64,000 nucleotides of DNA. Origin: Bacillus atrophaeus. Lineage in GTDB: Bacteria > Bacillota > Bacilli > Bacillales > Bacillaceae. Below the pieces are notes generated by a model that was not told where the DNA came from, did no database searches, and saw nothing but the letters and a program-made list of their open reading frames with translations. The stretch is taken from NCBI RefSeq assembly GCF_001584335.1, contig NZ_LSBB01000019.1:124001-188000 (forward strand). Direction: 5' to 3'. The translations under genes and the position numbers were made by a program. Of this stretch, positions 46,250 to 57,633 are shown one piece after another (position 1 is the first letter of the stretch; every line of letters begins with the position of its first letter).

Positions 46250-47131
46250 ATGGAACTGCGTGATTTACAAATTTTTCAGTGTGTTGCTAAAAAGGGAAGC
46301 ATTAGTAAAGCTGCTGTTGAATTAAATTACGTCCAATCTAATGTAACAGCGAGGATTAAGCAGTTAGAGCAAGAATTACGGACGCCATTATTCAATAGAC
46401 ATAAACGCGGGATGTCATTAACTTCGGAAGGCCGCAAAATGCTAGAATACGCAAGCAAAATTTTGCTTGATTTGCAAGAGCTTAAGCGAGTATTTCTAGA
46501 TAGTGAAACACCTACAGGTATATTAAATATTGGCACAGTTGAAACTGTCAGCAGCCTTCCAAAGATTTTAGCCTCCTATCATAAACAGTTTTCAAATGTT
46601 GATTTATCTATACAGGCCGGCCTAACAGAAGATTTAGTTAAAGATGTCATCGAATTTCGGTTAGACGGCGCTTTTGTTACAGGGCCGATTAAGCATCCGC
46701 AGATTCAGCAATATGACGTGTGTTTCGAAGAACTTGTTTTAGTTACAAGAAATAAAACATTCAATTTGGAGGAATTTTCGATTGAACCCTTTTTAGTATT
46801 TAGCCAGGGCTGCGGGTATCGCTCTAAACTAGAACAGTGGTTAAAAGAAGAAGAAATTATGCCTAAAAGGATTATGGAATTCAGTGTATTAGAAACAATC
46901 TTAAGCAGTGTAGCACTTGGCCTGGGTATTACCCTCGTCCCGCGATCTGTGGTCAAGCACCTTGCAGTGGATGAAAAAGTATATTTACACAAAATTCCAG
47001 AAAAACACAGTATCATTTCAACTGTCTTTATTCATCGTAAAGATACTTATATAACAAACTCACTGCAAAGCTTCTTACAAACAATTGCAGCTTATGAAGT
47101 GAATCGCTGTCACTCTGGACAAGACAAATAA
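46250..47131 (+). CDS. LysR-family transcriptional regulator
   Basis: 293-aa LTTR. N-terminal winged [23 protein letters not shown] and [20 protein letters not shown], then a periplasmic-binding-like effector domain from about residue 90 ([19 protein letters not shown]). ATG at 46250 with AAAGGAG upstream. Likely controls the divergent EamA transporter (inference from layout). Last gene of the island. Confidence 0.9.
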   Translation: MELRDLQIFQCVAKKGSISKAAVELNYVQSNVTARIKQLEQELRTPLFNRHKRGMSLTSEGRKMLEYASKILLDLQELKRVFLDSETPTGILNIGTVETVSSLPKILASYHKQFSNVDLSIQAGLTEDLVKDVIEFRLDGAFVTGPIKHPQIQQYDVCFEELVLVTRNKTFNLEEFSIEPFLVFSQGCGYRSKLEQWLKEEEIMPKRIMEFSVLETILSSVALGLGITLVPRSVVKHLAVDEKVYLHKIPEKHSIISTVFIHRKDTYITNSLQSFLQTIAAYEVNRCHSGQDK

Positions 47132-47204
47132 ATGGCCCCATAATGAGGGTTTTTTATTTTCATTTTCGGTCCTTATACGCCGGCAGAAGCCCATTCATGA
47201 AAAG

Positions 47205-47239
47205 GAAAAACCCCAACCGCTATGCGGTCGGGGTTTTTT
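47205..47239. terminator. Bidirectional terminator at the right edge of the island
   Basis: AAAACCCCAACCGC / GCGGTCGGGGTTTT, loop of three, T run on plus strand and TTCC TTTT on minus. It overlaps the end of the 42-aa reading frame at 47220. Confidence 0.85.
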
Positions 47240-47348
47240 GATCGTCTGATTCATCCTCTGAGTCACACCGGACAACACGGTTTTGTTCCTGCTGCTCCCA
47301 ATAATCCCGCTGCAATCTTTCTTTCGCAATCGTACACAAGAGATTCAC
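47220..47348 (-). CDS. Small acidic protein downstream of tyrS (42 aa)
   Basis: GTG start with GGAAGGAG nine bases upstream; starts MNLLCTIAKERLQRDYWEQQ and ends DDQKTPTA. Strongly charged, two Cys. It lies after the tyrS terminator on the same strand. Its final codons form the terminator stem. No family recognised; real translation is likely but unproven. Confidence 0.55.
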   Translation of the reverse strand: MNLLCTIAKERLQRDYWEQQEQNRVVRCDSEDESDDQKTPTA

Positions 47349-47437
47349 AGTGAGCTCTCCTTCCTGCTTTATAAGGTGATGATCTGTCGTGTTTGCCCTA
47401 TCTAATATACTCTTTTCCTTAATGTCTATGCGCTAAA

Positions 47438-47479
47438 CAAAAAATATCCTTTGCCGTTTAAGGCAAAGGATGTTTTTTT
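47438..47479 (-). terminator. Terminator of tyrS
   Basis: Stem ATCCTTTGCC / GGCAAAGGAT, six-base loop, TTTTTTGTTT on the minus strand. Confidence 0.9.
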
Positions 47480-47480
47480 C

Positions 47481-48767
<1,287 letters not shown>

Positions 48768-48778
48768 TTATCAAAATA

Positions 48779-49082
48779 AAAACGCCCCTTCGTTTACACG
48801 AAGGGACGATTGTTATCGCGGTACCACCCTACTAATAAGAAGAGGGCATACTCTCTCTTATCACTTTGTCTGATAACGGATCAGATCCGTTCTTTCACTA
48901 CTGAAAGCCCCATCAGGCTTTGTTTGCAAAAGCGGTTCATGAGTGTATTCGAAGCATCCGTCTGTGCTGATTTTCACCGGCCATCAGCTCTCTGGGACAA
49001 AATCGGATATTCTACTTGTCTCAATCTTTACCTTTTCATATTTAGCTATTTCATTTTTATCATAAATAAAATCTGATGTCAA
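48779..49082 (-). promoter_or_regulatory. Tyrosine T-box leader with promoter of tyrS
   Basis: Promoter TTGACA (49077-49082), 17 bp, TAAAAA (49054-49059). The conserved T-box AGGGTGGTACCGCG lies at 48817-48830 and the terminator CGTCCCTTCGT / ACGAAGGGGCG with T run at 48779-48808. A Tyr specifier codon TAC in GAATACAC is at 48945-48947. Uncharged tRNA-Tyr is expected to allow read-through. Confidence 0.93.
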
Positions 49083-49087
49083 CGTGC

Positions 49088-50806
49088 TTAGTCTTCCATT
49101 GTTGACAGGTCTCCAGCCGGCAGATCCAGCTCCCATGCTTTTAATACACGTCTCATAATTTTTCCGCTCCGTGTTTTAGGGAGCTTATCTTTAAACTCAA
49201 TTTCACGCGGTGCCGCATGCGCCGCCAAACCTTGCTTGACGAATTGGCGGATGTCTTCTTTCAGCTTGTCAGAAGGTTCATGCCCTTCTCTGAGCGAGAT
49301 AAACGCTTTGATAATTTCGCCGCGCACCGGGTCAGGCTTTCCGATGACGCCCGCTTCTGCAATCGACGGGTGTTCGACGAGCTTGCTTTCCACTTCAAAC
49401 GGGCCGACGCGTTCACCTGACGTCATGATCACGTCATCCACCCTGCCTTGGAACCAGAAATACCCATCTTCATCCATGTAAGCAGAATCTCCAGAAACAT
49501 ACCAGCCGCCCGGCATGAAATAGGATTCGTACTTTTCCGGGTTGTTCCATATCGTATGCATCATAGACGGCCAGCCCTTTTTAATAGCCAGATTTCCCAT
49601 TCTGTACGGCGGAAGTTCATTTCCTTGATGATCCACGATCGCTGCCTCTATTCCGGGGAACGGTTTCCCCATTGAGCCTGGTTTAATGTCCATACAAGGA
49701 TAATTGCATATCAGCTGTCCGCCTGTTTCAGTCATCCACCATGTGTCGTGAATCCGTTTGTCAAAGACTTTATGCCCCCATTTGATGACCTCAGGATTCA
49801 GCGGCTCTCCAACACTCAGGACGTGGCGGAGGGAGGTGAGATCATATTTGCCCGCCATTTCGTCTCCCGCGCCCATCAGCATGCGGAAAGCGGTCGGCGC
49901 GCTGTACCATACGTTTACACCAAGTTTTTCAATCGTTTCATACCAGTTTTCAGGACTGAATCTTCCGCCTACAATTACATTGGTTGCCCCATTCAGCCAC
50001 GGAGCAAAAATGCCGTACACCGTGCCGGTCACCCAGCCGGGGTCTGCGGTGCACCAATAAATGTCTTCTTCCTGTAAATCCAGCACCCATTTACCTGTCT
50101 GATATTGCTGAATCATGGCTTCATGAACATGCAGCACTCCCTTTGGCGTACCTGTTGAGCCCGAGGTGTAGTGAAGCAGATAGCCGTCTTTTTTGTCCAT
50201 CCATTCGATTTCAAGCCTCGTGCTCTCGCCTTTCACTGCTTCATTGTAATCAATCACTTTGCCGCCGTACTCTTCCTCGCCTCCAACCACAAAAATATGC
50301 TGTAAATGCGGGAGCCGGTCAGCCGGAATTCTGTCAAGCAGTTCCGGTGTCGTAACTACAACCTTTGCCTCACTGTTTTCGAGACGGTCCTTTACCGCTC
50401 CCTCCATAAAGGCTTCAAATAAAGGTCCGGCTATTGCTCCGATTTTTATAGCGCCTAGCATAATAAAATAGAGCTCAGGCGTTCTCGGCATAAAAATAAA
50501 AACGCGGTCCCCTTTTTCCACATTTCCATACCGCTTCAGCACATTCCCGGCTCTATTGGTTTCGTCCTTCATTTCTTTAAAAGTGTATTTTTCTTCCCGT
50601 TTTGCATCTTTGTAATAAAGCGCTACTTTGTTCTTTCGAAACGATTCGGCGTGACGGTCGATCGTTTCATAGGCTGCGTTCAGCTTCCCTGTTTGATGCC
50701 AGGAGAAATTTTTCTCTGCTTCTGCCCAGTCAAAATGCTGATATGCTTCTTCATAATTTTCTAGGTTATAATTCCCTTTCACAACTGGTAACGCTTTCAA
50801 TTCCAT
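49088..50806 (-). CDS. acsA: Acetyl-CoA synthetase
   Basis: 572-aa AMP-forming enzyme that activates acetate. P-loop HYTSGSTGTPKGVLHVHE (about 225), A5 WWMTETGG (about 360), and SKTRSGK-type motif LPKTRSGKIMRRVLK with the catalytic Lys near 549. In B. subtilis that Lys is acetylated by AcuA and freed by AcuC, both encoded divergently here. ATG at 50806 with AAAGGGGG. Carbon catabolite control via the shared cre. Confidence 0.97.
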   Translation of the reverse strand: MELKALPVVKGNYNLENYEEAYQHFDWAEAEKNFSWHQTGKLNAAYETIDRHAESFRKNKVALYYKDAKREEKYTFKEMKDETNRAGNVLKRYGNVEKGDRVFIFMPRTPELYFIMLGAIKIGAIAGPLFEAFMEGAVKDRLENSEAKVVVTTPELLDRIPADRLPHLQHIFVVGGEEEYGGKVIDYNEAVKGESTRLEIEWMDKKDGYLLHYTSGSTGTPKGVLHVHEAMIQQYQTGKWVLDLQEEDIYWCTADPGWVTGTVYGIFAPWLNGATNVIVGGRFSPENWYETIEKLGVNVWYSAPTAFRMLMGAGDEMAGKYDLTSLRHVLSVGEPLNPEVIKWGHKVFDKRIHDTWWMTETGGQLICNYPCMDIKPGSMGKPFPGIEAAIVDHQGNELPPYRMGNLAIKKGWPSMMHTIWNNPEKYESYFMPGGWYVSGDSAYMDEDGYFWFQGRVDDVIMTSGERVGPFEVESKLVEHPSIAEAGVIGKPDPVRGEIIKAFISLREGHEPSDKLKEDIRQFVKQGLAAHAAPREIEFKDKLPKTRSGKIMRRVLKAWELDLPAGDLSTMED

Positions 50807-50839
50807 GCAAAATTCCCCCTTTGCGTAGTTGTCAACCCC

Positions 50840-50921
50840 ATTATAGTATACATTCACATTTTTCTCAATTTTTAAAATATATTATTATATATATTGAAAA
50901 CGCTTTAATTTTTGATATTCT
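50840..50921. promoter_or_regulatory. Divergent acsA / acuABC promoters with shared cre
   Basis: acsA (minus): TTGAGA (50863-50868), 17 bp, TATAAT (50840-50845). acuA (plus): TTGAAA (50894-50899), 16 bp, TATTCT (50916-50921). A cre TGAAAACGCTTTAA (50895-50908) covers the acuA -35 and lies about 68 bp upstream of the acsA start. CcpA repression of both units is known in B. subtilis. Confidence 0.8.
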
Positions 50922-50967
50922 TAAAAGAGAAGTGCTTTTTAACCACAACCGATGGGACGGTGAATAA

Positions 50968-51600
50968 GTGGAACATCATAAAACATACCATTCTGCAGAA
51001 ATAAAAACAGCAACAGGCGCCTTAGTCATCGAAGGGCCTATTTCGCCAGAGATTTTAGCAAGTTATGAGTTTCATGAAGGTCTGACCGCGTTTCGTCCTC
51101 ATCATGAGCAGCACGAAGCATTAATTGACATTGCAGGGCTTCCTGAAGGGCGGATTATCATTGCCAGAGACGGGCAGACCGTCGTAGGTTATGTCACGTA
51201 TTTGTATCCTGACCCGCTGGAAAGATGGTCTGAAGGGAAAATGGAGGATTTGCTTGAGCTGGGAGCAATTGAGGTTGCCCCGGCCTTCAGAGGGGCTTCT
51301 GTCGGGAAGACGCTCCTGACAGTCAGCATGATGGATGAGCAGATGGAAAACTATATCGTGATGACTACCGAGTATTACTGGCACTGGGATTTAAAAGGAA
51401 TGAAAAAGGATGTGTGGGAGTACCGCAAGCTCATGGAAAAAATGATGAATGCAGGCGGGCTGGTCTGGTTTGCGACTGACGAACCGGAAATCAGCTCACA
51501 TCCGGCAAATTGCCTGATGGCCCGAATTGGAAAAAATGTGAGCCAGGATTCGATTGAGCAATTTGACAGACTGCGCTTTTATCATCGTTTTATGTATTAA
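50968..51600 (+). CDS. acuA: Protein acetyltransferase AcuA
   Basis: 210-aa GNAT acetyltransferase that inactivates AcsA by acetylating its catalytic Lys. GNAT acetyl-CoA loop VAPAFRGASVGKTLL (about 111-125). GTG start with GGGACGGTGA upstream. First gene of acuABC. Confidence 0.94.
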   Translation: MEHHKTYHSAEIKTATGALVIEGPISPEILASYEFHEGLTAFRPHHEQHEALIDIAGLPEGRIIIARDGQTVVGYVTYLYPDPLERWSEGKMEDLLELGAIEVAPAFRGASVGKTLLTVSMMDEQMENYIVMTTEYYWHWDLKGMKKDVWEYRKLMEKMMNAGGLVWFATDEPEISSHPANCLMARIGKNVSQDSIEQFDRLRFYHRFMY

Positions 51601-51625
51601 CTGACACAGAAAAAGGGGAAAAAAG

Positions 51626-52270
51626 ATGATCGCAGAGCAAATCATGAAACGGGAAGTTATAACAATGACCAAGACGGATACAATTGAAACAGCGATTCAT
51701 AAACTGAAACAGCACCGCATTCGGCATATTCCTGTCATTAATGATGATCGGCATGTGATCGGCTTAATTACCGACAGGGATATCAAACAAGCCAGCCCGA
51801 GCATTTTTGAAGAAGGGGAACGAAGCCGTTACCTAAAAAAAAGTCTTGAATCTCTCATGAAAAGAGATGTCGTTTGTGCTCATCCGCTTGACTTTGTAGA
51901 AGAAATATCAGCTGTTTTTTATGAGCGCGGCATTGGCTGCCTGCCGATTGTGCTGAATCAGAAGCTGGTCGGCATTCTCACAAAAACCGATCTGCTGCGG
52001 ACATTTGTCAAGCTGACGGGCGCTGACCAGCCTGGTTCGCAAATTGAATTGAAGGTAAACAATGTGACCAAAAGCCTTGCTGATGTCAGTCTGATCTGCC
52101 AAAACCTTCAGATCAAAATTCTAAGCGTGCTTGTTTATCCTGATGAAGATCTCGGCTCAAAAGTATTGGTGTTCCGCATTCAGACAATGAATCCGCTGCC
52201 GTTTCTGAATGAATTAAATCAACAGGGACATCATATCGTGTGGCCGGCAGAACAAAGGAATAAGCCATGA
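51626..52270 (+). CDS. acuB: AcuB, CBS-ACT domain protein
   Basis: 214-aa protein with two CBS domains (about 1-135; [19 protein letters not shown] and [19 protein letters not shown]) and a C-terminal ACT-like domain. Role in the acetate/acetoin module is not established. AAGGGG upstream; stop overlaps the acuC start (ATGA). Confidence 0.93.
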   Translation: MIAEQIMKREVITMTKTDTIETAIHKLKQHRIRHIPVINDDRHVIGLITDRDIKQASPSIFEEGERSRYLKKSLESLMKRDVVCAHPLDFVEEISAVFYERGIGCLPIVLNQKLVGILTKTDLLRTFVKLTGADQPGSQIELKVNNVTKSLADVSLICQNLQIKILSVLVYPDEDLGSKVLVFRIQTMNPLPFLNELNQQGHHIVWPAEQRNKP

Positions 52271-53436
52271 AAGACAGTGTGTTTATCTATTCGCCTTCCT
52301 ATCAGACCTACATGTTTCATCAGGAACACCCTTTTAACCAGCAGCGTGTTTTGTTAACATATGATTTACTTCAGTCATTGAATGCGTTCGAAGAGGGAGA
52401 CATTGTCAGTCCGCGCTTTGCAACAGAGGAGGAACTCGCTCTTGTTCACACTGAAGATTATATTCAGGCAGTGAAATCAGCCGGCGCCGGAAAGCTTCCC
52501 GTGACAGAGGGAGAAGGATACGGGCTCGGCACCGAAGATACGCCCGTCTTCGCCGGGATGCATGAGGCTGCGTCTCTTTTGGTCGGAGGAACGTTGACTG
52601 CCGCAGATTATGTCATGACGGGACAAGCCAGACACGCCGCCAATTTAGGCGGAGGACTTCATCATGGATTTCGCGGAAGAGCCTCTGGCTTTTGCGTTTA
52701 CAATGACAGTTCTGTTGCTATTCAATATATCCAAAAAACATATCAGGCCCGGGTGCTCTATATTGATACCGATGCCCATCACGGAGACGGTGTGCAATTT
52801 ACGTTTTATGACAACCCTGATGTCTGCACAGTGTCCATTCATGAGACAGGGCGGTATTTATTTCCGGGTACGGGCCAAATACAAGAGAAAGGCAGCGGAA
52901 AAGGCTACGGGTACTCGTTCAATATTCCGCTTGACGCTTTTACGGAAGATGACTCGTTTCTTGCCGCCTATCAAACCGCAGTCTCTGAAATTGCGGCCTA
53001 TTTTAAACCAGATGTGATTGTAAGCCAAAATGGAGCCGATGCTCATTATTACGACCCGCTGACACACTTATCTAATACGATCGCCATTTATGATGAGATT
53101 CCCCGGCTTGCCCATTCCTTGGCCCACCAATATTGCGGCGGAAAATGGATCGCGGTCGGAGGAGGCGGTTATGATATTTGGCGTGTCGTGCCGAGAGCAT
53201 GGAGCAAAATTTGGCTTGAAATGAAGGGCATAAACCCCGGCTCTGACATTCCGGCAGAATGGATTGCAAAATGGCAAAAGCAGTCTCCCGTTCCCCTGCC
53301 CGCTTTCTGGAGTGATCCGGATGATTTATATCCTCCTATTCCCCGCAGGGCTGAAATCACAGAAAAAAACGCCCAAACAGTGTCTAAAGCGCTGCATGCC
53401 ATTAGAAATGAACAACGGCAGAAAACAAATCAATAA
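52267..53436 (+). CDS. acuC: Protein deacetylase AcuC
   Basis: 389-aa class-I/II HDAC-like zinc deacetylase that reactivates acetylated AcsA. Active site: [20 protein letters not shown] (about 127-146) and zinc ligands in [11 protein letters not shown] (about 166-176), [12 protein letters not shown] and [10 protein letters not shown]. Last gene of acuABC; its tail overlaps a shared terminator. Confidence 0.95.
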   Translation: MKDSVFIYSPSYQTYMFHQEHPFNQQRVLLTYDLLQSLNAFEEGDIVSPRFATEEELALVHTEDYIQAVKSAGAGKLPVTEGEGYGLGTEDTPVFAGMHEAASLLVGGTLTAADYVMTGQARHAANLGGGLHHGFRGRASGFCVYNDSSVAIQYIQKTYQARVLYIDTDAHHGDGVQFTFYDNPDVCTVSIHETGRYLFPGTGQIQEKGSGKGYGYSFNIPLDAFTEDDSFLAAYQTAVSEIAAYFKPDVIVSQNGADAHYYDPLTHLSNTIAIYDEIPRLAHSLAHQYCGGKWIAVGGGGYDIWRVVPRAWSKIWLEMKGINPGSDIPAEWIAKWQKQSPVPLPAFWSDPDDLYPPIPRRAEITEKNAQTVSKALHAIRNEQRQKTNQ

Positions 53437-53466
53437 AAAACGACCTTTACGAAGAGGTCGTTTTTG
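53435..53466. terminator. Bidirectional terminator acuC / motS
   Basis: AAAAACGACCT / AGGTCGTTTTT with an eight-base loop. The motS stop codon lies in the loop, so the stem encodes motS residues. Confidence 0.88.
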
Positions 53467-54166
53467 ACTTTTTAATTACGATTTCCACACGGCGGTTTTC
53501 TTTCATGTGATCTGCCGTTTTATTATCTTTCACGGGCATAGTATCCGCATAACCTACAGCGATAAAGCGCTTGGAAGGAAGGTTTTCTTTTGATGTAAAA
53601 TACTGAATGACACCGCTGGCCCTTGCCGCAGACAGCTCCCAGTTAGACGGATATCGGTATGTGGATATATTGCGGCTGTCGGTATGGCCTTCCACCTGTA
53701 TTTCGTTTGGCATGGTTTGCAGCAGCACCGCAATTTGGTGGAGAAGCGTCTCTGCATCCTTCAGAACGGCGGCTTCGCCGGTATCAAAAAGCACGGCTTC
53801 CTGTAAAACGAGAATCACTCCGCGCTCATCGCGTTTTGCTGTCATTTTGGCGCTGAGATTATGCTTTTGAATATATGTATTTACTTTCTGCAAGAGTTCA
53901 TCCTGCCGGTTATCCTGCTTCTTTTGTGCGGCATCAGATGTATTGATAGCCGTATTGTCAGGCTGAATTCCGCTGCCTTCCTTTTGAATCGATTTGACCG
54001 CTGATTTAAATTTTTGCACATCTATCTGCGACATCGAAAAGAGCAAAATAAAGAACACAAGTATTAACGTAACCAAATCCGTAAAGGTCACCATCCAGCT
54101 TGATGACTGATTTCGGTTATCCCTAGTCCCATTTCTTCTGTTAAAACGGTCTCTTCTAAGCTTCAT
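53447..54166 (-). CDS. motS: Sodium-type flagellar stator subunit MotS
   Basis: 239-aa MotB-family protein of the Na+-driven MotPS stator. One membrane helix with plug and ion-binding Asp (SSWMVTFTDLVTLILVFFIL, Asp near residue 30) and a C-terminal OmpA-like peptidoglycan-binding domain (EGHTDSRNISTYRYPSNWEL). Start overlaps the motP stop by 11 bases. Confidence 0.94.
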   Translation of the reverse strand: MKLRRDRFNRRNGTRDNRNQSSSWMVTFTDLVTLILVFFILLFSMSQIDVQKFKSAVKSIQKEGSGIQPDNTAINTSDAAQKKQDNRQDELLQKVNTYIQKHNLSAKMTAKRDERGVILVLQEAVLFDTGEAAVLKDAETLLHQIAVLLQTMPNEIQVEGHTDSRNISTYRYPSNWELSAARASGVIQYFTSKENLPSKRFIAVGYADTMPVKDNKTADHMKENRRVEIVIKKSKTTSS

Positions 54167-54977
54167 GCACGGAATCCTTTTTCGAGTTCACTTGACTGTT
54201 TTGCAGCTTGCGCCATTCTTCCCGAGAACTGAACACAACGAGCTGGCTTTCCAGATTACGCGGATTTTTGCCGGACTGTATGCCGATGATGCCCTCAATC
54301 ATCACTTGCTTCGTAAAAATTTCACTTTCTGTCTTTTCTTCAAGCTTTGCGGCAATCGGATTAAATACCATATTTGCTAATAGCGAACCATATAAGGTTG
54401 TTAGCAGCGCAACGGCCATATTCGGACCAAGCATTCCCGGATCATTTAAATTTTTAAGCATCAGCACAAGCCCGACAAGTGTTCCGATCATTCCCCACGC
54501 CGGAGCAAACTCTCCCGCCTTTTCAAGCACCCGCCGTCCCTTCCGGTGCCTTTCTTCCATTGCGGCGATCTCAGAATCCATGACAAGACGGATCGTTTCT
54601 TCGTCCCAGCCGTCAATGGTTAATAGAAGCCCTTTTTTCAAAAACGGGTCTTTGATGACACGCGCCTGCTCGTCAAGCGATAAAAGCCCCTGTTTTCGCG
54701 CCTGATCTGAAAGGCTGACAAACGTTTTCACAAGATCTTTGACATTGTCTTCCTTGCGAATGAAAGCCTGCTTTAAAACAGAAGGCGTTTTCTTTAAGTC
54801 TTTCGGCGGAAAACTGACAAAAATAGCGGCGCAAAGACCGCCTGTTACGATAAAGAAAGAAGTCAGGTCAAGGAATGAACGAAAACCGCTCAATCCTGAG
54901 CCGGATATAATACCGATAACAATAATGATGCTCCCTAATACAAATCCAACGGGTGTAAGATAATCAAAACGTTTCAT
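54156..54977 (-). CDS. motP: Sodium-type flagellar stator subunit MotP
   Basis: 273-aa MotA-family protein with four helices (first GFVLGSIIIVIGIISGSGL; last pair EFAPAWGMIGTLVGLVLML and AVALLTTLYGSLLANMVFNP). It forms the Na+ channel with MotS. GGGGAG upstream. Located downstream of ccpA as in B. subtilis. Confidence 0.94.
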   Translation of the reverse strand: MKRFDYLTPVGFVLGSIIIVIGIISGSGLSGFRSFLDLTSFFIVTGGLCAAIFVSFPPKDLKKTPSVLKQAFIRKEDNVKDLVKTFVSLSDQARKQGLLSLDEQARVIKDPFLKKGLLLTIDGWDEETIRLVMDSEIAAMEERHRKGRRVLEKAGEFAPAWGMIGTLVGLVLMLKNLNDPGMLGPNMAVALLTTLYGSLLANMVFNPIAAKLEEKTESEIFTKQVMIEGIIGIQSGKNPRNLESQLVVFSSREEWRKLQNSQVNSKKDSVHEA

Positions 54978-54995
54978 AGCTTCTCCCCACTCAGA

Positions 54996-55044
54996 TGAAA
55001 AGAAAGCAAGGATTTCACCGAAAAGAGTGAAGCTTGCTTTCTTG
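54996..55044 (-). terminator. Terminator of ccpA
   Basis: Stem AAGAAAGCAAG / CTTGCTTTCTT with an inner CTTCACTC / GGTGAA stem; trailing TTCATC on the minus strand. Partial read-through into motPS is possible because the T run is short. Confidence 0.7.
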
Positions 55045-55053
55045 ATTTTTTTC

Positions 55054-56058
55054 TTATGACTTGGTTGATTGTCTTAATTCAATGCGGTGCGGCAATTCGA
55101 CAATATGCTCTTCCACCTGCTCTTTATTCATCAGCTTTGTTAACAGTCTCATGGCAACTGCGCCAATATCATACGTAGGCTGGACGACCGTTGAAAGCTG
55201 CGGACGGACCATCAGGCTTAATCTTGTATTGTCAAAACCGATAATCTCAAGGTCTTCAGGAATTGACAAACCGCGGTCTTGAGCGGCATGGATAACCCCA
55301 AGCGCCATTTCGTCCGTTGCAGAAAGGACGGCTGTCGGTTTTTTCTCAAGGCTCATTAAACCGTCTAATGCCTCAAGCCCGGAATCATACGTATAATCGC
55401 CTTCTGCGACAAACTGCTCTTGAAACGGAAGATCTGCTTCTTGAAGAGCCCTTTTATAGCCTTGCAGCTTTTTGGAGCGGTTGATCGGTTCTGCAAGCGG
55501 TCCGGAAACAAAGGCAATATCCTTATGCCCTTTATCGATCAGAAGCTTTATCGCGTCATATACCGCCTGTTCGTAATCAATAGCGACCGAAGGCGTCTGC
55601 CCTTGCTCTTCAACTGATGCGGCAAGAACGATCGGCACAGGTGAGCGTTTGAACTCTTCCACATGCTCGTCCGTAATATTTCCGCCCATAAATACAATCC
55701 CGTCCACTTGTTTGCCGAGCATCGTATTTAATAAATGAAGCTCTTTCTCCAAGTTCTGGTCAGAGTTGCTTAATATGATGTTATATTTATACATGGTTGC
55801 GATATCTTCAATTCCCCGCGCAAGCTCCGCGTAAAAGATGCTTGAGATATCAGGGATAATGACACCGACTGTTGTTGTCTTTTTGCTTGCCAGACCTCTT
55901 GCCACTGCGTTCGGGCGGTAGCCGAGGCGGTCAATGGCTTCAAGGACTTTTTTTCTAGTCGTAGGTTTTACATTCGGGTTGCCGTTCACAACTCTGGAAA
56001 CGGTCGCCATACTTACATTTGCTTCTCTCGCTACATCATATATCGTAATGTTGCTCAT
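55054..56058 (-). CDS. ccpA: Catabolite control protein CcpA
   Basis: 334-aa LacI-family master regulator of carbon catabolite control; binds cre with HPr-Ser46-[24 protein letters not shown] (residues 4-23) and hinge [14 protein letters not shown] are intact. AAAGGAG upstream. Targets visible in the window: ackA and acsA/acuA, and perhaps its own promoter. Confidence 0.97.
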   Translation of the reverse strand: MSNITIYDVAREANVSMATVSRVVNGNPNVKPTTRKKVLEAIDRLGYRPNAVARGLASKKTTTVGVIIPDISSIFYAELARGIEDIATMYKYNIILSNSDQNLEKELHLLNTMLGKQVDGIVFMGGNITDEHVEEFKRSPVPIVLAASVEEQGQTPSVAIDYEQAVYDAIKLLIDKGHKDIAFVSGPLAEPINRSKKLQGYKRALQEADLPFQEQFVAEGDYTYDSGLEALDGLMSLEKKPTAVLSATDEMALGVIHAAQDRGLSIPEDLEIIGFDNTRLSLMVRPQLSTVVQPTYDIGAVAMRLLTKLMNKEQVEEHIVELPHRIELRQSTKS

Positions 56059-56247
56059 CCTAAAACCACTCCTTTTACTGGATACACTTATCCTTATCTA
56101 TAGCATAAACACTTTATGTAAAGAATTGTCGTATTGTCTTCAATTATTGTCGTTTATGATTGTAAGCGTAAGTCATTAGTGTACATTATTTTTCATTATT
56201 CATCAAATTACTATTCCTCATGAAATTATACACGTTTTTACAAAGGA

Positions 56248-56261
56248 TGAAAACGTTCACT
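56248..56261 (+). promoter_or_regulatory. Candidate cre upstream of ccpA
   Basis: TGAAAACGTTCACT matches the cre consensus at 13 of 14 positions. It lies about 190 bp upstream of ccpA and overlaps the -35 region of a possible minus-strand promoter (TTTTCA, 17-18 bp, TATAAT at 56226-56231). The remaining 301-base gap to aroA holds only the aroA terminator. Confidence 0.55.
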
Positions 56262-56308
56262 TGGGTTTTATAATTAAAATAAACAAAGAAACGCCAAGCC
56301 GTCTGGAA

Positions 56309-56340
56309 TAAAAAAAGACCCGCTTCACAGCGGGCCTTTT
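56309..56340 (-). terminator. Terminator of aroA
   Basis: AAAAGGCCCGCT / AGCGGGTCTTTT, loop GTGA, T run of seven on the minus strand. Confidence 0.9.
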
Positions 56341-56359
56341 CGGCATTTATCGCGTTGGG

Positions 56360-57436
56360 TTACGCTTTTACTTTGACCATTGGCTTTAGCTCGTTCAGCC
56401 AGTTTTCAAACTCCGGAATCGCCATTTGCTGCGCAGAGTCAGACAGCGCGACAGACGGATCAGGGTGAACCTCTGCCATCACGCCGTCAGCGCCGATCGC
56501 AAGCGCTGCTTTAGCTGTCGGAAGCAAGAGATCACGGCGGCCGGTTGAATGTGTGACATCAACAAAGACCGGTAAATGAGTTTCTTGTTTAAGAATAGGC
56601 ACAGCAGAAATATCAAGCGTATTTCTCGTTGCTGTTTCGTATGTTCTGATTCCGCGCTCACAAAGGATGATCTGGTCGTTTCCTTGTGACATGATGTATT
56701 CTGCGGCATTGATGAATTCTTGAATTGTTGCGGCAAGTCCGCGTTTTAACAGAACAGGTTTTTTCACAGAACCCGCGGCTTTCAGCAATTCAAAGTTCTG
56801 CATGTTTCGCGCGCCGATCTGAATGACGTCAATGTAATCGATCGCCTCTTCAATATGAGCCGGAGTGACGATTTCGCTGATTACGGCAAGATCAAATTCG
56901 TCTGCCACCCGTTTTAATATTTGAAGGCCTTCGACACCTAATCCTTGGAAATCATAAGGACTTGTACGCGGTTTGAATGCTCCTCCGCGCAAGATTTTAA
57001 TGCCTTGTTTTTTGGCTGCGGCTGCGACTTCCGCTACTTGCTCGTAGCTTTCAACGGCACAAGGGCCAACGATAAAGCGCTGCTCTCCGTCTCCGACTTT
57101 TTCGCCTTTAATATCGACAATCGTATCTTCAGCTTTTTTCTTACGGGAGACTAGCAGCGCTTTGCTGTGGTCTTCCTCTTGAAGCTCTAATCCGGCTTTG
57201 AAAATTTCTTTGAAAATGTGCTGAATAGTAGAATTTTCAAATGGACCGTCATTATTTTCAATGATATTGTTAAGCATTGTGCGTTCTCTGACCGGATCAA
57301 ATCTATTTACACCCTGCGCTTCTTTCGCTTTACCGATCTCTTTTACAACAGCTCCGCGCTCGTTGATTAATTTTAGTATTTGCAAATTCAATTCGTCTGC
57401 TTGCTGTCTGAGAAGCTCTAACTCTGTGTTGCTCAT
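56360..57436 (-). CDS. aroA: Chorismate mutase-DAHP synthase fusion AroA
   Basis: 358-aa bifunctional entry enzyme of aromatic amino acid synthesis. N-terminal AroQ-type chorismate mutase (about 1-85; [20 protein letters not shown] and [10 protein letters not shown]) confers feedback control on the C-terminal type-Ibeta DAHP synthase ([11 protein letters not shown] near 125, [13 protein letters not shown] near 160). ATG at 57436 chosen for B. subtilis length; AAAGGATG upstream. Confidence 0.94.
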   Translation of the reverse strand: MSNTELELLRQQADELNLQILKLINERGAVVKEIGKAKEAQGVNRFDPVRERTMLNNIIENNDGPFENSTIQHIFKEIFKAGLELQEEDHSKALLVSRKKKAEDTIVDIKGEKVGDGEQRFIVGPCAVESYEQVAEVAAAAKKQGIKILRGGAFKPRTSPYDFQGLGVEGLQILKRVADEFDLAVISEIVTPAHIEEAIDYIDVIQIGARNMQNFELLKAAGSVKKPVLLKRGLAATIQEFINAAEYIMSQGNDQIILCERGIRTYETATRNTLDISAVPILKQETHLPVFVDVTHSTGRRDLLLPTAKAALAIGADGVMAEVHPDPSVALSDSAQQMAIPEFENWLNELKPMVKVKA

Positions 57437-57633
57437 CTTCTTCATCCTTTCCCTGCACATTCATTTTTTATTTTCATGGTTAACATGCATCTTACTATAA
57501 TTGTGCCTAAATAGAAACATCAAATGACAAAATTATCGCGAAATTCTACTTTATTACCCAAACGCTTTTAAGTGATAAAGTATTGTATGATGTAATCCTA
57601 CATGATATGACTGAAATGATCAATAGTTTTTTC

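Larger units (their letters stand above)
34629..47131. other. Accessory island between rpsD and tyrS
   Basis: A visibly more AT-rich block whose genes are not part of the B. subtilis rpsD-tyrS junction. It holds hydrolases, regulators, detoxification genes and all four broken genes of the window. No integrase, transposase, tRNA or clear flanking repeat was found, so the route of entry is unknown. Limits are set from the rpsD terminator and the end of the LysR gene and are approximate. Confidence 0.75.

Noticed and set aside
34629..47131. Prophage, integrative element or transposon as vehicle of the island
   Set aside because: No integrase, recombinase, transposase, terminal repeat or tRNA target is seen.
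54208..54705. 165-codon plus-strand frame opposite motP
   Set aside because: Antisense of a well conserved membrane protein; no start signal.
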